A DNA stretch of 7,116 nucleotides from Micrococcaceae bacterium UBA4005. Lineage in GTDB: Bacteria > Actinomycetota > Actinomycetes > Actinomycetales > Micrococcaceae. The notes under the pieces are model-generated. The model was not told where the DNA came from and ran no database searches. It worked only from the letters and a program-made list of their open reading frames with translations. The stretch lies in contig DGBL01000002.1 of the NCBI GenBank assembly GCA_002384315.1, forward strand, positions 1 to 7,116. Reading direction: 5' to 3'. Of the stretch, positions 5,347-7,116 are shown one piece after another (positions within the stretch are counted from its first letter, which is position 1; every line of letters begins with the position of its first letter). The translations under genes were made by a program, and so were the position numbers.

Positions 5347-7116
5347 GTGAGTAATGACACCCTGTTTGGTGCCGGCGCATCGTTGCCGCCTGCCTATCCC
5401 GAACGAGCGGCCTGGGGCACGGCGCCAAAACTGCGCCAATGGCAGAGCGAGGCGCTGGAAAGATATTTCGCCCGCTCTCCGAAAGACTTCCTCGCCGTGG
5501 CAACACCGGGAGCGGGAAAAACCACCTTCGCGCTTCGTGTGGCCACTGAACTCGTTGAACGCGGGACCGTCAACCGCGTAACGATCGTTGCGCCCACTGA
5601 TCACCTCAAACGCCAGTGGGCGGACGCCGCCGCGCGGGTGGGAATGTCCATCGACCCGAACTTCAGGAATGCCGACGGGCGCCACGGCGGGGATTTTATC
5701 GGCGTGGCTGTGACCTACGCGCAGGTAGCGAGCAAGCCCATGCTCCACCGGGCGAAAACCGAGGGCGCCCGCACCCTGGTGATCCTCGATGAAATCCACC
5801 ATGGAGGAGACGCACTGTCCTGGGGCGACGGCATCCGGGAAGCCTTCGAACCGGCAGCCAGACGGCTCGCTCTGACCGGGACGCCGTTCCGTTCAGACAC
5901 CGCGGCCATCCCTTTCGTTGAGTACGCCGAGGACGCCGACGGCATCCGGCGTTCGCAGGCCGACTACACCTACGGTTACGGCCAGGCGTTGAAGGACCAT
6001 GTGGTGCGCCCGGTGATCTTCATGGCCTATTCGGGGCAAATGCGGTGGCGGACCAGCGCTGGGGAGGAAATGGCGGCGTCTCTGGGCGAGGCCGTCACGA
6101 AGGATATCACCGCGCAGGCCTGGCGCACCGCGCTGAACCCTTCCGGGGAGTGGATCCCTGCAGTGCTCACCGCCGCGGACAAACGCCTTACCGAGGTGCG
6201 GCGCAGCGTGCACGACGCCGGGGGGATGGTAATTGCCTCCGATCACGAGGACGCACGCGCCTATGCCGGGCAGCTGAAGAGAATTACCGGAGAATCACCG
6301 ACCGTGATCCTCTCCGATGATGCGAAGGCATCCTCGAAGATCGAGGAATTCTCCGCCGGGGAGAAGCGCTGGATGGTGGCGGTGCGGATGGTCTCCGAAG
6401 GCGTCGATGTGCCCAGGCTGGCCGTGGGCGTCTATGCGACGTCGACGGCGACGCCGCTGTTCTTCGCGCAGGCTGTGGGCCGCTTCGTCCGGGCCAGGCG
6501 GCGCGGGGAGATGGCCTCGGTATTCCTGCCCTCTGTCCCGAACCTCATGCTGCTGGCCAACCAGCTCGAACTGGAACGGGACCACGCTCTGGACCGCCCT
6601 GCCAGCGCGGAGGAGGACGGCTTCGCCCTCGACGACGGCCTGCTCGAGGAAGCAAACCGGCCGGAGACAGCTTCCGATTCGCTGACAAAGCAAAAATTCG
6701 AAGCCCTGGAGTCACAGGCCTCCTTCGACCGCGTGCTTTTCGACGGCGGTGAATTCGGAACAGGCGCGGAGATGGGCAGTGAGGACGAACTCGATTTCCT
6801 CGGTATTCCCGGGCTGCTGGACGCCGACCAGGTGAGCGCACTACTGCGTCAGCGCCAGCGGGACCAGCAGTCCCGCAAACGTGCCGCTCCGGCACCGGAT
6901 GCAGTGCCCGCGGTGGACCACCGGCAGCTGACGGAACTGCGCGGGCAGTTAGCTAGGAACGTCGCGGCCTGGTCAGCCCGATCCGGAATGCCACATGGGG
7001 CGGTCCACAATGAACTGCGCAAGGTCTGCGGTGGACCTGCGGTGGCCCAGGCCAACGAGGAGCAACTTCAGCGCCGGCTGGGCAAGCTCCAAGACTGGTT
7101 CATCGGCCGTAAATAA
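5347..7116 (+). CDS. Superfamily 2 DEAD/DEAH-box-type helicase with an unassigned C-terminal domain
   Basis: This 589-residue protein is complete; its TAA is the last codon of the window. An in-frame TAA at 5320-5322 limits the start, and GTG at 5347 is the first usable codon. RecA domain 1: LRQWQSEAL (29-37, Q-motif-like), Walker A ATPGAGKTT (52-60, K58), APTDHLKRQW (82-91, motif Ia), DEIHH (148-152, motif II) and LTGTPFRSD (176-184, motif III). RecA domain 2: MVIASD (294-299, motif IV), VSEGVDVPR (349-357, motif V) and QAVGRFVRARR (375-385, motif VI with R379 and R382). All catalytic residues are present, so it should be an ATP-dependent nucleic-acid translocase or helicase. The general layout resembles RadD/XPB-like SF2 enzymes. 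Residues about 400-589 match no domain I can name: an acidic stretch with EDELDFLGIPGLL (479-491), a charged RQRQRDQQSRKR linker, and a C-terminal helical part with MPHGAVHNELRKVCGGP. The substrate, DNA or RNA, is not settled. Context: DUF3039 gene just upstream. Confidence 0.92.
   Translation: MSNDTLFGAGASLPPAYPERAAWGTAPKLRQWQSEALERYFARSPKDFLAVATPGAGKTTFALRVATELVERGTVNRVTIVAPTDHLKRQWADAAARVGMSIDPNFRNADGRHGGDFIGVAVTYAQVASKPMLHRAKTEGARTLVILDEIHHGGDALSWGDGIREAFEPAARRLALTGTPFRSDTAAIPFVEYAEDADGIRRSQADYTYGYGQALKDHVVRPVIFMAYSGQMRWRTSAGEEMAASLGEAVTKDITAQAWRTALNPSGEWIPAVLTAADKRLTEVRRSVHDAGGMVIASDHEDARAYAGQLKRITGESPTVILSDDAKASSKIEEFSAGEKRWMVAVRMVSEGVDVPRLAVGVYATSTATPLFFAQAVGRFVRARRRGEMASVFLPSVPNLMLLANQLELERDHALDRPASAEEDGFALDDGLLEEANRPETASDSLTKQKFEALESQASFDRVLFDGGEFGTGAEMGSEDELDFLGIPGLLDADQVSALLRQRQRDQQSRKRAAPAPDAVPAVDHRQLTELRGQLARNVAAWSARSGMPHGAVHNELRKVCGGPAVAQANEEQLQRRLGKLQDWFIGRK

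Noticed and set aside
1..7116. Defence island, mobile element, CRISPR array or RNA gene
   Set aside because: No integrase, transposase, nuclease, toxin-antitoxin pair, spaced repeats or tRNA-like fold was seen. Composition looks even and the genes look like core genome.

Overview
The window looks like chromosomal DNA from a high-GC actinobacterium, most likely Micrococcaceae (Arthrobacter-like). The grounds are high GC with strong third-position GC, GTG and TTG starts, a DUF3039-type protein (an actinobacterial family), a thioredoxin/TPR protein without a CXXC site, and an apparently leaderless gene with a TANNNT box just before its ATG. The genus is inferred from recalled family resemblance; no search was run. 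All genes lie on the + strand and are packed tightly. I see no insertion sequence, phage gene, tRNA, rRNA or CRISPR array, and no gene-free stretch over 300 bases.

Layout. (1) 1-429 is the 3' end of a gene for an unrecognised protein, followed by a strong hairpin at 430-454. (2) 494-4907 is a probable four-gene operon: a YbbN/CnoX-like thioredoxin-TPR protein with no cysteine, an Old Yellow Enzyme flavoprotein of the YqjM/XenA type (6-nt gap), an ABC ATPase (1-nt overlap) and its large membrane permease (19-nt overlap). A short region at 430-493 separates this operon from gene 1; it holds three TGCA palindromes exactly 11 bp apart and a good Shine-Dalgarno for the TTG start. (3) 4922-7116 is a second unit: a -10-like box TAGAAT six bases before the ATG of a DUF3039 protein, then after 104 nt a complete superfamily 2 helicase whose stop codon ends the window.

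How the genes may work together. The ATPase and permease clearly form one ABC transporter, substrate unknown. The thioredoxin-TPR protein and the flavoprotein both fit protein quality control or handling of reactive electrophiles, but their link to the transporter rests on operon position alone. The least understood part is the DUF3039-helicase pair: a small probable zinc-binding protein (H44, C65, C81, C84) beside a helicase with an intact SF2 core and about 185 C-terminal residues that I cannot assign to a known domain. It is the best candidate here for an undescribed functional pair, but it looks like conserved actinobacterial core genome, not a mobile defence island.
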